Shown here: positions 15,949-24,408 of the stretch, piece after piece
Layout: each line of letters starts with the position of its first letter
Numbering within the stretch: the first letter of the stretch is position 1
Assembly (NCBI GenBank): GCA_000403495.2
Contig: KE159819.1
Location: forward strand, 76,020-113,766
Source of the DNA: Lachnospiraceae bacterium 10-1
Lineage (GTDB): Bacteria > Bacillota > Clostridia > Lachnospirales > Lachnospiraceae
DNA: 37,747 nt
Direction: 5' to 3'
Notes under the pieces: generated by a model
Told to the model about the DNA's origin: nothing
What the model saw: only the letters and a program-made list of their open reading frames with translations
The model's database searches: none
Translations under genes and position numbers: made by a program

Positions 15949-17328
15949 ATGGGAAGAATTGTTAAGATTAGCAACTTGAAAAAAACGCTGCGGTATTTAA
16001 GAAAAAATGGAATACGCAGGGCATATTATGCTATGAAGGAAAGGGTGCAGTCAGAGAGGGAGGAGGACTATACTTATACTGTGCCGCAGGAGCTTTGTCT
16101 TAGGAAGCAGATAGAGGAAGGGAAGAAGTTTTCCATAAGGTTCAGCATTCTTGTGCCGGCCTTTGAGACAAAAGAAGAGTATCTGCGGGATATGGTGGAT
16201 TCTGTCTTATCTCAGACTTATGGTAATTTTGAATTGATCATTGCTGATGCGTCGGCTACGGATCAGGTGGAAAATGTCATAAAAGAATATTCGGATAAGC
16301 GGATTATGTACAGAAGGCTTAAGCTGAACGCAGGTATTTCAGCTAACACAAATCAGGCATTAATGTATGCTACAGGAGATTATGCAGCATTGCTTGATCA
16401 TGATGATATACTCACACCGGATGCACTTTTTGAAATGGCGGCTTGCATTGACAGCCATGAGAAAAAAGAAATCCAATTGCAGATGTTGTATTCTGATGAG
16501 GATAAGTGTGACGAAAACCAGTCACACTATTATGAGGTGAACAAAAAGCCTGATTTTAATTTAGATCTGATTTTATCCAACAACTATATCTGCCATTTTA
16601 TGGTAATGAAGCGTCAATTGATGCAGGAGCTTACTTTTCGAAGTGTATGCGACGGAGCACAGGATTATGACCTTGTGCTGCGGGCAGTAAATGTAATGCT
16701 TGGAAAAGACAGGCTGCGGACAAGCAAAGTAGAGCTTCCGGTGGCTCATGTGGGAAAGGTTTTGTATCATTGGAGATGCCATGAAAAATCCACGGCAGAA
16801 AATCCGGCCAGCAAGCAATATGCTTATGATGCAGGAAAAAGAGCATTGGAAGATTTCCTGCGTGCAAGAGGCTGGAAGGGAACCGTCTCTGACCTAAGAC
16901 ATCTTGGATTTTACAGAATAGAATATCAGCCGGATCTTTTGTCTAACAGACCGGATACAGCAGTGGTAGGTGGAAAATTAATCAGTAAAAATAAAATAAC
17001 AGGTGGTATATATACTGCTGAAGGTAAGCCGCTTTATCAGGGGCTTCATAAGGAATTCAGCGGTTATATGCATCGGGCAGTCTTACGCCAGGAAGCTGAA
17101 TTGATAGATGTGCGATGTATGAAGGTTTCCCATCCTGCAGAGGCAGTTTTGGAGGAATTAATTGGACTGCCTTACCTGCCCCACCCGGGAAATGGACGTT
17201 TTGACTGGCGCGACAGTTTAAACAGTGAAGTGGATTATCTGGATTTAAGCCGCAGATTTTGTGAACGAATCAGACAGCTGGGATACAGAATCGTATGGGA
17301 TCCGGATATGACGGAAAAGGTTAATTAG
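15949..17328 (+). CDS. Glycosyltransferase: intact GT2 domain plus degenerate second GT domain
   Basis: A 459-residue protein. A full GT2 domain lies at about 64-300 (FSILVPAFET, LIIADASAT, LLDHDDILTP, YSDEDKCDE, DGAQDYDLVLRA). The C-terminal part, about 320-459, resembles the second half of a second GT2 domain, including VVGGKL and a final FCERIRQLGYRIVWDP that mirrors the FCLKLREKGY region of the gene at 11.9 kb. It lacks the nucleotide-binding half. ATG 15949 follows a GGGGG tract; an upstream ATG at 15913 is in frame, lies in a small inverted repeat (ATATGGC/GCCATAT) and adds 12 non-conserved residues. One active site is expected. The sugar is not known. Confidence 0.85.
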   Translation: MGRIVKISNLKKTLRYLRKNGIRRAYYAMKERVQSEREEDYTYTVPQELCLRKQIEEGKKFSIRFSILVPAFETKEEYLRDMVDSVLSQTYGNFELIIADASATDQVENVIKEYSDKRIMYRRLKLNAGISANTNQALMYATGDYAALLDHDDILTPDALFEMAACIDSHEKKEIQLQMLYSDEDKCDENQSHYYEVNKKPDFNLDLILSNNYICHFMVMKRQLMQELTFRSVCDGAQDYDLVLRAVNVMLGKDRLRTSKVELPVAHVGKVLYHWRCHEKSTAENPASKQYAYDAGKRALEDFLRARGWKGTVSDLRHLGFYRIEYQPDLLSNRPDTAVVGGKLISKNKITGGIYTAEGKPLYQGLHKEFSGYMHRAVLRQEAELIDVRCMKVSHPAEAVLEELIGLPYLPHPGNGRFDWRDSLNSEVDYLDLSRRFCERIRQLGYRIVWDPDMTEKVN

Positions 17329-17332
17329 CATT

Positions 17333-18301
17333 ATGGCAAGAACTACGGTGGTGATACCTAACTATCAGGGAATTAAATATATTGAAGCCTGTTTGTCCTC
17401 TCTTTATCAGGGATCGGTGGTTCCGGAAGTAATTCTGGTGGATAATGCCTCAGGCGACGGAAGTCTTTCACTGGTCAAAGAAAAATTTCCCCAGGTTCAG
17501 ATAATAGCGTTTACATCCAATACCGGATTCTGTAAAGCTGTCAATGAGGGAATCAGAGCGGCAGAAACGGAATTTGTGCTGCTTTTAAATAATGATACGG
17601 TGGCAGATCATGATATGGTAAAAGAGCTTGAGGCTTCCCTTGACAGGTACCCGAAAGCATTTTCTTCCGGCGCAAAAATGATCAGTCTTCATGACAAAAG
17701 CAGATTAGATGGAGCCGGAGACTTTTACTGTGCTTTAGGATGGGGATTTTCAAGGGGAAAGGGAAAGCCGGCAGATGCTTATAACCGCCCTGTGAGGACT
17801 TTTTCTGCCTGTGCGGGCGCTGCAATTTACAGGCGGAGAATATTTGAAAAAATTGGATATTTTGATGAAAATCATTTTGCTTATTTGGAAGATATTGATA
17901 TTGGGTATCGTGCCAATATTTATGGATATCATAATAGATACCAGCCGGAGGCAAAGGTTTTTCATGCAGGAAGCGCTGCCAGCGGCTCCAGATATAACGT
18001 TTTTAAAGTGAAGCAGTCTGCAAGAAATAATGTGTATTTAATATATAAAAACATGCCATTTTTACAGATTTTAATAAACCTTCCATTTTTGGCGGTGGGA
18101 TTTGGAATCAAATATCTGTTTTTCTTAAGAAAAGGAATGGGCAGTGATTATTGCAGGGCTTTTAAAGAGGGCTTTGCTGTTTGCAAAACAAATCCGGCAA
18201 AGAAAACAAAGGTGAAATTTTCTTTTAAAAGAATAAAAAATTATTTATGGATACAGATACAACTATGGTTTAACATAGTAAGACGAATGTGTGACTTTTA
18301 A
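17333..18301 (+). CDS. GT2 family glycosyltransferase
   Basis: A 322-residue single-domain GT2 enzyme of the WbbL/rhamnosyltransferase-like group. TTVVIPNYQG opens the fold, VILVDNASGDGS binds the nucleotide, LLLNNDTV supplies the metal-binding acidic pair, and YLEDIDIGYRANIYGY is the later acceptor-side motif. A hydrophobic stretch near residues 240-262 and a basic C-terminus suggest membrane association. It starts 4 bp after the previous glycosyltransferase stop, so the two are translationally linked. The dTDP-rhamnose pathway nearby makes rhamnose a plausible donor, but this is inference. Confidence 0.88.
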   Translation: MARTTVVIPNYQGIKYIEACLSSLYQGSVVPEVILVDNASGDGSLSLVKEKFPQVQIIAFTSNTGFCKAVNEGIRAAETEFVLLLNNDTVADHDMVKELEASLDRYPKAFSSGAKMISLHDKSRLDGAGDFYCALGWGFSRGKGKPADAYNRPVRTFSACAGAAIYRRRIFEKIGYFDENHFAYLEDIDIGYRANIYGYHNRYQPEAKVFHAGSAASGSRYNVFKVKQSARNNVYLIYKNMPFLQILINLPFLAVGFGIKYLFFLRKGMGSDYCRAFKEGFAVCKTNPAKKTKVKFSFKRIKNYLWIQIQLWFNIVRRMCDF

Positions 18302-18311
18302 GTTAATGTTA

Positions 18312-18340
18312 TTGTACTTTTTGTAATAATATTGTAAAAT
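18312..18340 (+). promoter_or_regulatory. Candidate sigma-A promoter for the priming transferase
   Basis: TTGTAC (18312-18317) and TAAAAT (18335-18340) are 17 bp apart in the only AT-rich gap between the glycosyltransferase and the priming transferase. Confidence 0.4.
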
Positions 18341-18362
18341 ATTTGCAAGAAGGTAGCAGAAT

Positions 18363-19772
18363 ATGATCAAGGACAATCAAAAGTATTTTAATAGACTGCA
18401 CTTGCTGGTGGATGCTGTTGTAGTGGCAATCTCTTATCTGTTTGCATGGTATTTAAAGTTTTGTACGATTCTTGCAGATACGGAGCCAGGCGCAGGTGCG
18501 CTTGATATGGGGACCTATTTTGGATTCCTCTATTTTCTTGTACCCGAATATATCATTTTATACTACTTTTTTCACTTGTATGCACCGAAACGTGCTACCA
18601 GGCGTAAATATGAAATTTCCGGTATTCTTAAGGCAAATACCGTGGGGATCGTTATTTTTATCGTATTCCTTTACATGATAAAGCAGCCGGATTTCTCCCG
18701 GACCATGATGGGTGCCTTTTATGTAATTAACATTGCATTTACAACAATCTGCCGCACGATGATACGAAACATGCTGCTGTATTTCAGGAAAAAGGGATAT
18801 AATCTGAAATATATTTTGCTGGTGGGATACTCAAGGGCGGCGGAGGAATATATCACCAGAATCAATGCAAATCCACAATGGGGATATGTGGTTCGGGGAA
18901 TTTTAGATGACCGGATTCCCAGCGGCACGCTTTATAAGGGCGTAAAGGTGGTGGGAAGGATTGAAAATATTAAGTACATTCTTCCCGAAAATAAGCTGGA
19001 TGAAATTGCTATTACTCTTGCACTTAAGGATTATGATCATTTGGAAGCGATTGTTGATTTATGTGAAAAGTCAGGGGTTCATACAAAGTTCATTCCTGAT
19101 TACAATTCACTGGTGCCCAGCCATCCTTATACGGAAGATTTAATGGGACTTCCGGTAATCAATATCCGGTATGTACCTCTTACCAATACATTAAACTGGA
19201 TTTTAAAGCGGGCGGTAGATGTTCTTGGAGCTGTTGTAGGGATTGTAATTTCTTCTCCCATTATGCTCCTTGCGGCATTGGCAGTGCGGCTTACAAGCCG
19301 TGGGCCGGTTATTTTTAAACAGGAAAGAGTGGGGCTTCACAATAAAACCTTTAAAATGTACAAGTTCCGGACGATGGCAATGCAGAAGCCTTCTGCAGAA
19401 CAGAAGGCATGGACGGTAAAGGATGATCCGAGGGTTACCGGTGTGGGCAAATTTTTAAGAAGGACCAGCTTAGATGAGCTTCCACAATTATTTAATATTT
19501 TAATGGGAGAAATGTCGCTGGTAGGTCCAAGGCCGGAGCGGCCACAGTTTGTGGAACAATTTAAGGAAGAAATTCCCCGTTATATGATAAAACATCAGGT
19601 GAGGCCGGGACTTACCGGATGGGCGCAGATTAATGGCTATAGAGGAGATACCTCAATTCGAAAAAGAATTGAATACGACTTATTTTACATTGAAAACTGG
19701 ACCATGGCATTAGATTTTAAAATTATGTTTCTCACTATATTTAAAGGGTTTGTTAATAAAAATGCTTATTAG
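18363..19772 (+). CDS. Polyprenyl-phosphate sugar-1-phosphate transferase (priming glycosyltransferase)
   Basis: A 469-residue member of the WbaP/CpsE class, which moves a sugar-1-phosphate from a nucleotide sugar onto undecaprenyl phosphate and so starts the glycan chain. Several N-terminal helices (residues about 12-130) are followed by a Rossmann-like domain (about 145-260) and the C-terminal catalytic domain. The last starts with KRAVDVLGAVVGIV and contains KFRTM, LRRTSLDELPQLFNIL, GEMSLVGPRPE and RPGLTGWAQI, all hallmark motifs. The length is normal for the full-size class. Presence of a primer together with an ABC exporter supports polymer building on a lipid carrier inside the cell. 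Glucose or galactose phosphate is the usual substrate in the family. Confidence 0.95.
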   Translation: MIKDNQKYFNRLHLLVDAVVVAISYLFAWYLKFCTILADTEPGAGALDMGTYFGFLYFLVPEYIILYYFFHLYAPKRATRRKYEISGILKANTVGIVIFIVFLYMIKQPDFSRTMMGAFYVINIAFTTICRTMIRNMLLYFRKKGYNLKYILLVGYSRAAEEYITRINANPQWGYVVRGILDDRIPSGTLYKGVKVVGRIENIKYILPENKLDEIAITLALKDYDHLEAIVDLCEKSGVHTKFIPDYNSLVPSHPYTEDLMGLPVINIRYVPLTNTLNWILKRAVDVLGAVVGIVISSPIMLLAALAVRLTSRGPVIFKQERVGLHNKTFKMYKFRTMAMQKPSAEQKAWTVKDDPRVTGVGKFLRRTSLDELPQLFNILMGEMSLVGPRPERPQFVEQFKEEIPRYMIKHQVRPGLTGWAQINGYRGDTSIRKRIEYDLFYIENWTMALDFKIMFLTIFKGFVNKNAY

Positions 19773-19891
19773 GGGATACACTACATTTATTAAGGTTCCA
19801 TAAAAAATGTGGCGGAGGGCTTGCCTAATAGGTTGTTTTGTGCGAAAATAATATCTTGTGAGAACTCACGGAGGATAAAGCCCTGCAGTTT

Positions 19892-19928
19892 TAACATAAA
19901 GATGAGGCATAAAATGCGGCATCCGTTG
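19892..19928 (+). repeat. 37-bp hairpin repeat, single diverged copy
   Basis: This unit begins TAACATAAAGATG and ends CATCCGTTG, like the three tandem copies at 21161-21271, and has exactly the same length. Its arms form 4 bp, a 2x2 internal loop and 4 bp around AAA. It lies in the 189-bp gap before the LCP gene, following a GAGGATAAAG stretch that also precedes the other array. Nothing else was recognised in this gap. Confidence 0.75.
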
Positions 19929-19961
19929 TTTATCGAAGTAAATTAAGGGAGAGATGATATT

Positions 19962-21104
19962 ATGGCAACAAAAAAACCTGTTAAGAAAAAACCGGTAAAA
20001 CGCGAGGAACCCGTAAGCAAAAAGAAGAAAAAAGTCCCGGCTTCCGCAAAGGAAAAGGCCAGGAAAAAACGAACAAAGATATTCCTTTTTATCATAGAAA
20101 TATTTATTCTTATTATCATGGGAGTTGTTCTTTACGGTGTTCTTAAGGTAGAAAAGGTAGGAAAGGTTGATCTGCCCAAGGAAGATATTGTGATTAACCC
20201 CGAGGTGGAGGAAAAAATCGAGACCACTATGAGAGGGTATCGGAATATTGCACTGTTTGGCGTGGATTCCACAACCGGAGCACTCACCAAGAACACGCGA
20301 AGTGATACAATTATGATTGCATCCATTAATCTGGATACCGGAGAATGCAGGCTGGTCAGCGTATATCGTGATACCTACCTGAATTTAAGTAATGATTCCT
20401 ATAATAAATGTAATGCCGCATATGCAAAGGGTGGCCCCATGCAGGCAATCAATATGCTGAATATGAATCTGGATCTGAATATCACAGACTTTGTGACAGT
20501 AGGATTTGCAGGATTAAGCGATACCATTGATGCATTGGGTGGTATTATGATCGATGTGGATGAAGCAGAGTTAAAGCATATTAATAACTACCAGATTTGT
20601 ATGGCAGAGGACTTAAAGAGAAGCTATACACCGGTTACAAGTACCGGATATCAGTTGTTAGACGGGCTTCAGGCAACTGCATACTGTCGTATCCGTTATA
20701 CGGCGGGGGATGACTTTAAACGTGCAGAACGTCAGAGAGAAGTGTTGATGGCCATTGCAGAAAAGGCAAAAACCGCATCACCTTCCACATTAAATTCCGT
20801 GGCAAATGCAATTTTTGATAAAGATGAAATTTACACATCATTAGATGTTGCAGAAATACTTGAGCTGCTTGGAGAAATAACCAGATATGAAATTGTGGAT
20901 CAGGCAGGATTCCCTGAGGACAGCATGCGTGCTACAGGAACCATTGGTTCAAAGGGAAGCTGTGTCGTACCGGTTTCTTTAGCTGATAATGTACAGTGGT
21001 TGCATGAGTTCCTCTTTAAGGATGAAACTTATACCCCTTCTGATGCAGTTTTAGAGTACAGTGAAAAGGTAAAATCTGATACAAGCGGATATATTAATAA
21101 ATAA
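19962..21104 (+). CDS. LytR-CpsA-Psr (LCP) family glycopolymer ligase
   Basis: A 380-residue membrane protein that in this family moves lipid-linked glycopolymers onto peptidoglycan. The first 38 residues are Lys/Pro-rich and cytoplasmic, one helix spans about 39-61, and the extracellular LCP domain starts near residue 93. Conserved features are NIALFGVD, TRSDTIM (R113-D115), SVYRDTYL (R136, D137) and the YCRIRYTAGDDFKRAERQRE block, whose arginines bind the pyrophosphate lipid. The length is typical. As the only LCP gene in the locus, it probably attaches the exported polysaccharide to the wall. It is preceded by a 37-bp hairpin repeat and followed by a terminator. Confidence 0.95.
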   Translation: MATKKPVKKKPVKREEPVSKKKKKVPASAKEKARKKRTKIFLFIIEIFILIIMGVVLYGVLKVEKVGKVDLPKEDIVINPEVEEKIETTMRGYRNIALFGVDSTTGALTKNTRSDTIMIASINLDTGECRLVSVYRDTYLNLSNDSYNKCNAAYAKGGPMQAINMLNMNLDLNITDFVTVGFAGLSDTIDALGGIMIDVDEAELKHINNYQICMAEDLKRSYTPVTSTGYQLLDGLQATAYCRIRYTAGDDFKRAERQREVLMAIAEKAKTASPSTLNSVANAIFDKDEIYTSLDVAEILELLGEITRYEIVDQAGFPEDSMRATGTIGSKGSCVVPVSLADNVQWLHEFLFKDETYTPSDAVLEYSEKVKSDTSGYINK

Positions 21105-21134
21105 AATCTGATGCAGTAATGACACAGAGGATAA

Positions 21135-21161
21135 AGGGCCGGCATATAAGCCGGCTCTTTT
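21135..21161 (+). terminator. Rho-independent terminator after the LCP gene
   Basis: A GC-rich 9-bp stem (21135-21143 with 21150-21158, one G-U pair) has a 6-nt loop and a T tract at 21158-21161. It directly abuts the hairpin repeat array. Confidence 0.8.
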
Positions 21162-21271
21162 AACATAAGGATGACGGGCAAAGCCGGTCGTCCGTTGTAA
21201 CATAAGGATGGCAGGCAAAGCCAGTCATCCGTTGTAACATAAGGATGGCAGGCAAAGCCAGTCATCCGTTG
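21161..21271 (+). repeat. Three tandem 37-bp hairpin repeats
   Basis: Copies lie at 21161-21197, 21198-21234 and 21235-21271, with no spacer between them. Each has the plan TAACATAAGGATG, inner arm, AAA loop, inner arm, CCGTTG. The arms pair over about 11 bp with one retained central mismatch. Differences between copy 1 and copies 2-3 keep the pairing (T-G against T-A, A-T against G-T), so the RNA fold seems to be conserved. The array fills the gap before a glycosyltransferase gene. Confidence 0.9.
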
Positions 21272-21285
21272 TTTGGAGAGGATAT

Positions 21286-22215
21286 ATGTTTGAAGTAGAT
21301 GTGATTATTCCGGTTTATAAGCCGGCAGAAAAATTCATAAAGCTTTTGGAACAGTTAAGGAAACAGACGATTCAAATCCATAAAATTATTTTGATCAACA
21401 CGGAAAAGCAATATTTTGATCGGTTGACCGAGGGAATGGACTTTTGGAAAAAATATGACAACGTACAAGTAAAGCATATATCAAAAGCAGAATTTGATCA
21501 TGGAAAAACCAGAAATTACGGAGTATCCCTGTCAAAAGCTCCTTATTTTATTATGATGACAGATGACGCAGTGCCTGTGGATGAAAAGCTGGTAGAGAAG
21601 CTTCTAAAGCCTTTTGAAGATGAAGAAGTGGGGATGAGCTACGCCAAACAGCTTCCCGGAAAAAACAGTGATCCGATTGAAAGCTATACCCGTACATTTA
21701 ACTACCCGGATACGCCTTTGGTGAAATCACGAAAAGATTTAGGACACATGGGTATTAAAACATTTTTTGCATCGGATGTGTGTGCGGCCTATAGAAGAGT
21801 AACCTTTGACAAACTGGGGGGATTTCCTGATTGTGCAATTTTTAATGAGGATATGATCTATGCAAGGGGGCTGATTGACGCCGGATATAAGATTTTTTAT
21901 GCTGCAGAAGCCGGGGTGGAGCATTTTCACAGTTATAATGGAAGAGGGCAGTTCAAAAGGAACTTTGACATGGGAGTATCCCATGCAGATCACCCGGAGG
22001 TATTTTCCGGGCTTTCCACAGAGTCAGAAGGAATTCGCCTGGTGAAAAAAACCTGTACTTATTTATGCAAAATAGGAAAACCCCACTTGATTATAAAACT
22101 TTTTTGGTTAAGCGGATGCAAATATTTGGGATATTTTTTGGGAAAAAGGTATAAACATTTTCCCAGAAAATGGATTAAAGTTTTTTCCATGAATAAAAAC
22201 TATTGGGAAAAATAA
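21286..22215 (+). CDS. GT2 glycosyltransferase, probable rhamnosyltransferase
   Basis: A 309-residue GT2 enzyme. VDVIIPVYKP opens the fold, MTDDAVPVDEKL carries the metal-binding acidic residues, and the ISKAEFDHGKTRNYGV segment is characteristic of bacterial rhamnosyltransferases such as the RfbN/RgpB-like group. FNEDMIYARGLIDAGYKI supplies the catalytic-base region. The start follows GGAGAGG at 21275-21281. It is the last glycan gene of the locus and is separated from the LCP gene by a terminator and the hairpin array, so it may have its own control. Rhamnose as donor fits the rfb genes at the start of the locus, but acceptor and linkage are not known. Confidence 0.85.
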   Translation: MFEVDVIIPVYKPAEKFIKLLEQLRKQTIQIHKIILINTEKQYFDRLTEGMDFWKKYDNVQVKHISKAEFDHGKTRNYGVSLSKAPYFIMMTDDAVPVDEKLVEKLLKPFEDEEVGMSYAKQLPGKNSDPIESYTRTFNYPDTPLVKSRKDLGHMGIKTFFASDVCAAYRRVTFDKLGGFPDCAIFNEDMIYARGLIDAGYKIFYAAEAGVEHFHSYNGRGQFKRNFDMGVSHADHPEVFSGLSTESEGIRLVKKTCTYLCKIGKPHLIIKLFWLSGCKYLGYFLGKRYKHFPRKWIKVFSMNKNYWEK

Positions 22216-22328
22216 CAATTAAAACAAATTTTAATCACAAATTATACACAATTAGCGGATATACTTAATTACATAAATTCAGAACGAAATCATTTTTATG
22301 TATGACAGGAAAGGAACAGGTGATTGTG

Positions 22329-23720
22329 ATGTATGAAAATAATTATCCAAATCATGAGAACACTTACTATTACGAAAATAACAGCAGTTTCAGAGATGCA
22401 GGCATAAATCCGGAAAATAATGGAAAGCACGGAAAAAAGTCTAAAAGCAATTATGGCTTTGGCAAGAAAATTATGATAGGAATCTGCTGCGGCCTTAGCT
22501 TTGGCATTTTTGCCGGCCTTGGTTTTCAGGCAGTAACTATGGCAACGGATTTGATGAAGGATAAAATAGAAATTTCTTCGGAGAAGGAGTATGACGCGGC
22601 TGGTAAGGAGAATGCAAAGGAGCCGGAAGATACGGATCAGGCGTCGGAGGAGCTGAAAAGTACCGAAGAAATATCCGGAACCCAGTTGATGACAACTACA
22701 GTCACTGATGTATCAGAGGTAGTTAAGAGTGTTATGCCGGCTGTGGTTTCCGTAAACAATAAGTATGTGGAAAAGCTGTCCTTTTTCGGACAGGAGTACA
22801 GTCAGGAAGCCATAGGCTCCGGTTCCGGCATTATTGCGGGGAAAAATGACACGGAACTTCTTGTGGTAACTAATTATCATGTAATTGAATCCGCAGAGGA
22901 GCTGACGGTTCAATTTGCAGATGGCGAGCTGGTACAGGCACAGGTAAAAGGTTTTGATGCTGACAAGGATCTGGCAGTGATCGTGGTGCCCTTAAGTGAG
23001 ATTGAAAGTCAGACGATAGATGCAATTGCAATTGCAAAGCTGGGAAGCTCTGATGACCTTACGGTAGGAGAGCCTGTAATTGCCATTGGCAATGCATTAG
23101 GTTATGGGCAGGCAGTTACCACAGGCGTGGTTAGTGCGCTTAACAGGGCAATTGCATCTTCGGCAGAGATTTCTTTCCAGGAACAGGATAAGGAAATCAG
23201 CACCTTTATCCAGACAGATGCGGCAATTAATCCTGGTAATTCTGGAGGACCGCTTCTTAACATTCGCGGGGAAGTAATCGGCATTAATTCAAATAAGATT
23301 GCCGTATCTTCCGTAGAAGGCATGGGATATGCAATTCCAATCTCTGATGTACATGAGATTATTGAAGATCTGATGAGTAAGGAGACACGTCTTAAGGTGG
23401 CCGAGGATAAGCAGGGATATCTTGGGATTACAGGTGTAAATGTGGTAGCAGAATACGTAGAGCTTTATGATGCACCGGAGGGAGTATATGTTTCATCGGT
23501 AATGGAAGGAACCGGTGCAGATGAAGCAGGACTTGTCAGAGGCGACATTATTACAGCCATTAATGGAGAAAAGGTTTCTTCCATGGATGAGCTTAAGGAA
23601 GAACTCAGTTATTATGAAGCAGGAACAACCATAGAGGTGACGATCATGCAGGGAAGCCCCACCGGATATCAGGCAAAAAATGTGGAAATTAAACTGGGAC
23701 GTCAAAGTAGAACACAATAA
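22329..23720 (+). CDS. htrA: HtrA/DegP-like membrane-anchored serine protease with PDZ domain
   Basis: A 463-residue S1C-type protease that degrades or refolds damaged exported proteins. After a Tyr/Asn-rich cytoplasmic N-terminus, one membrane helix spans about 46-68, then an acidic linker. The trypsin-like domain has His184 in NYHVIES, Asp214 in DADKDLAVI and Ser305 in NPGNSGGPLL, a complete triad. One PDZ domain covers about 365-460 (GADEAGLVRGDIITAINGE). ATG 22302 is also in frame, but the AGGTG six bases before ATG 22329 favours the later start. It lies next to a PrcB-like lipoprotein gene. It is not obviously part of the glycan operon, though surface-protein quality control would suit the position. 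Confidence 0.93.
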   Translation: MYENNYPNHENTYYYENNSSFRDAGINPENNGKHGKKSKSNYGFGKKIMIGICCGLSFGIFAGLGFQAVTMATDLMKDKIEISSEKEYDAAGKENAKEPEDTDQASEELKSTEEISGTQLMTTTVTDVSEVVKSVMPAVVSVNNKYVEKLSFFGQEYSQEAIGSGSGIIAGKNDTELLVVTNYHVIESAEELTVQFADGELVQAQVKGFDADKDLAVIVVPLSEIESQTIDAIAIAKLGSSDDLTVGEPVIAIGNALGYGQAVTTGVVSALNRAIASSAEISFQEQDKEISTFIQTDAAINPGNSGGPLLNIRGEVIGINSNKIAVSSVEGMGYAIPISDVHEIIEDLMSKETRLKVAEDKQGYLGITGVNVVAEYVELYDAPEGVYVSSVMEGTGADEAGLVRGDIITAINGEKVSSMDELKEELSYYEAGTTIEVTIMQGSPTGYQAKNVEIKLGRQSRTQ

Positions 23721-23800
23721 AATAATATAGATTTGTGGCATTCTTTTGCCCATCCATTCATAAAATTAGTAAAAAGATACTATAAATTTATGGTGGATGA

Positions 23801-24241
23801 ATGAAAGACAAAGGCTTGCGGCTTGTAAAATATGGCTTGTGCATCCTTGGAATGATAATGTTTTCCTTTCTTGCAGGGTGTGCAAAGGAGGAAAAAGATC
23901 TTCTTGAAAAAATTAAGGATCTGGAATTTACAGTTCTGGCGGAGGATAACATTCCGGAGGAATTGAAAACGATCATTGAGGAAAAAAGAGAAAATACCTT
24001 TAAGGTCACATATCAGGATAATGGATTTTTATATATCTGTATTGGCTATGGAGAACAGGTAAGCGGCGGCTACAGCATTACAGTCAATGATCTTTATTTA
24101 ACGGAAAATGCTGTTTATGTAGATACCACATTGTTAGGACCTGATCCGGCTGAAAGCGCAGGCATCAAAAAGAATACACCATCTTATCCCTATATTGTAC
24201 TTAAAACGGAGTTTGTGGATAAACCGGTGATCTTTAACTGA
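23801..24241 (+). CDS. Lipoprotein with PrcB-like C-terminal domain
   Basis: A 146-residue protein with a lipoprotein signal: basic start, hydrophobic core and the lipobox FLAGC with lipid-modified Cys27. The mature part has TFKVTYQDNGFLYICIGYGE followed by GGYSITVNDLYLTENAVYV, and ends with SYPYIVLKTEF. This pattern matches the PrcB_C domain, named from the PrcB subunit of the Treponema dentilisin protease complex. It starts 80 bp after the HtrA stop, on the same strand, with GGTGG just upstream. Acting as a partner or inhibitor-like subunit of the neighbouring protease is an inference. It is followed by a strong terminator. Confidence 0.65.
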   Translation: MKDKGLRLVKYGLCILGMIMFSFLAGCAKEEKDLLEKIKDLEFTVLAEDNIPEELKTIIEEKRENTFKVTYQDNGFLYICIGYGEQVSGGYSITVNDLYLTENAVYVDTTLLGPDPAESAGIKKNTPSYPYIVLKTEFVDKPVIFN

Positions 24242-24267
24242 TGGCTAACCAGAAATAGAAAAGTGAT

Positions 24268-24308
24268 ATGCCCCGAATGGCTGTTAAAGCTGTTCGGGGT
24301 ATTTGTTT
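24268..24308 (+). terminator. Rho-independent terminator after the PrcB-like gene
   Basis: A 10-bp stem (24268-24277 with 24293-24302) contains the CCCCGAA/TTCGGGG core, has an inner GCT/AGC pairing, and is followed by ATTTGTTT. Confidence 0.8.
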
Positions 24309-24317
24309 AAGTGGGAA

Positions 24318-24346
24318 TTGGCACAGAGGGAAAAGTTTAGTATAAT
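24318..24346 (+). promoter_or_regulatory. Sigma-A promoter of the pyr operon
   Basis: TTGGCA (24318-24323), a 17-bp spacer and a perfect TATAAT (24341-24346) lie between a terminator and pyrC. Transcription should start near 24353, leaving a leader of about 56 nt. No PyrR-type attenuator hairpin is visible in so short a leader. Confidence 0.8.
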
Positions 24347-24408
24347 GATGCAGAAGGAGCTATTGTTTAGTCATTTGCATGTAAGTGACGTGTCAGGAAA
24401 GGGAAAAG

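Noticed and set aside
21161-21271. CRISPR-like array
   Set aside because: The 37-bp units are directly adjacent without spacers and form hairpins; no cas genes are near.
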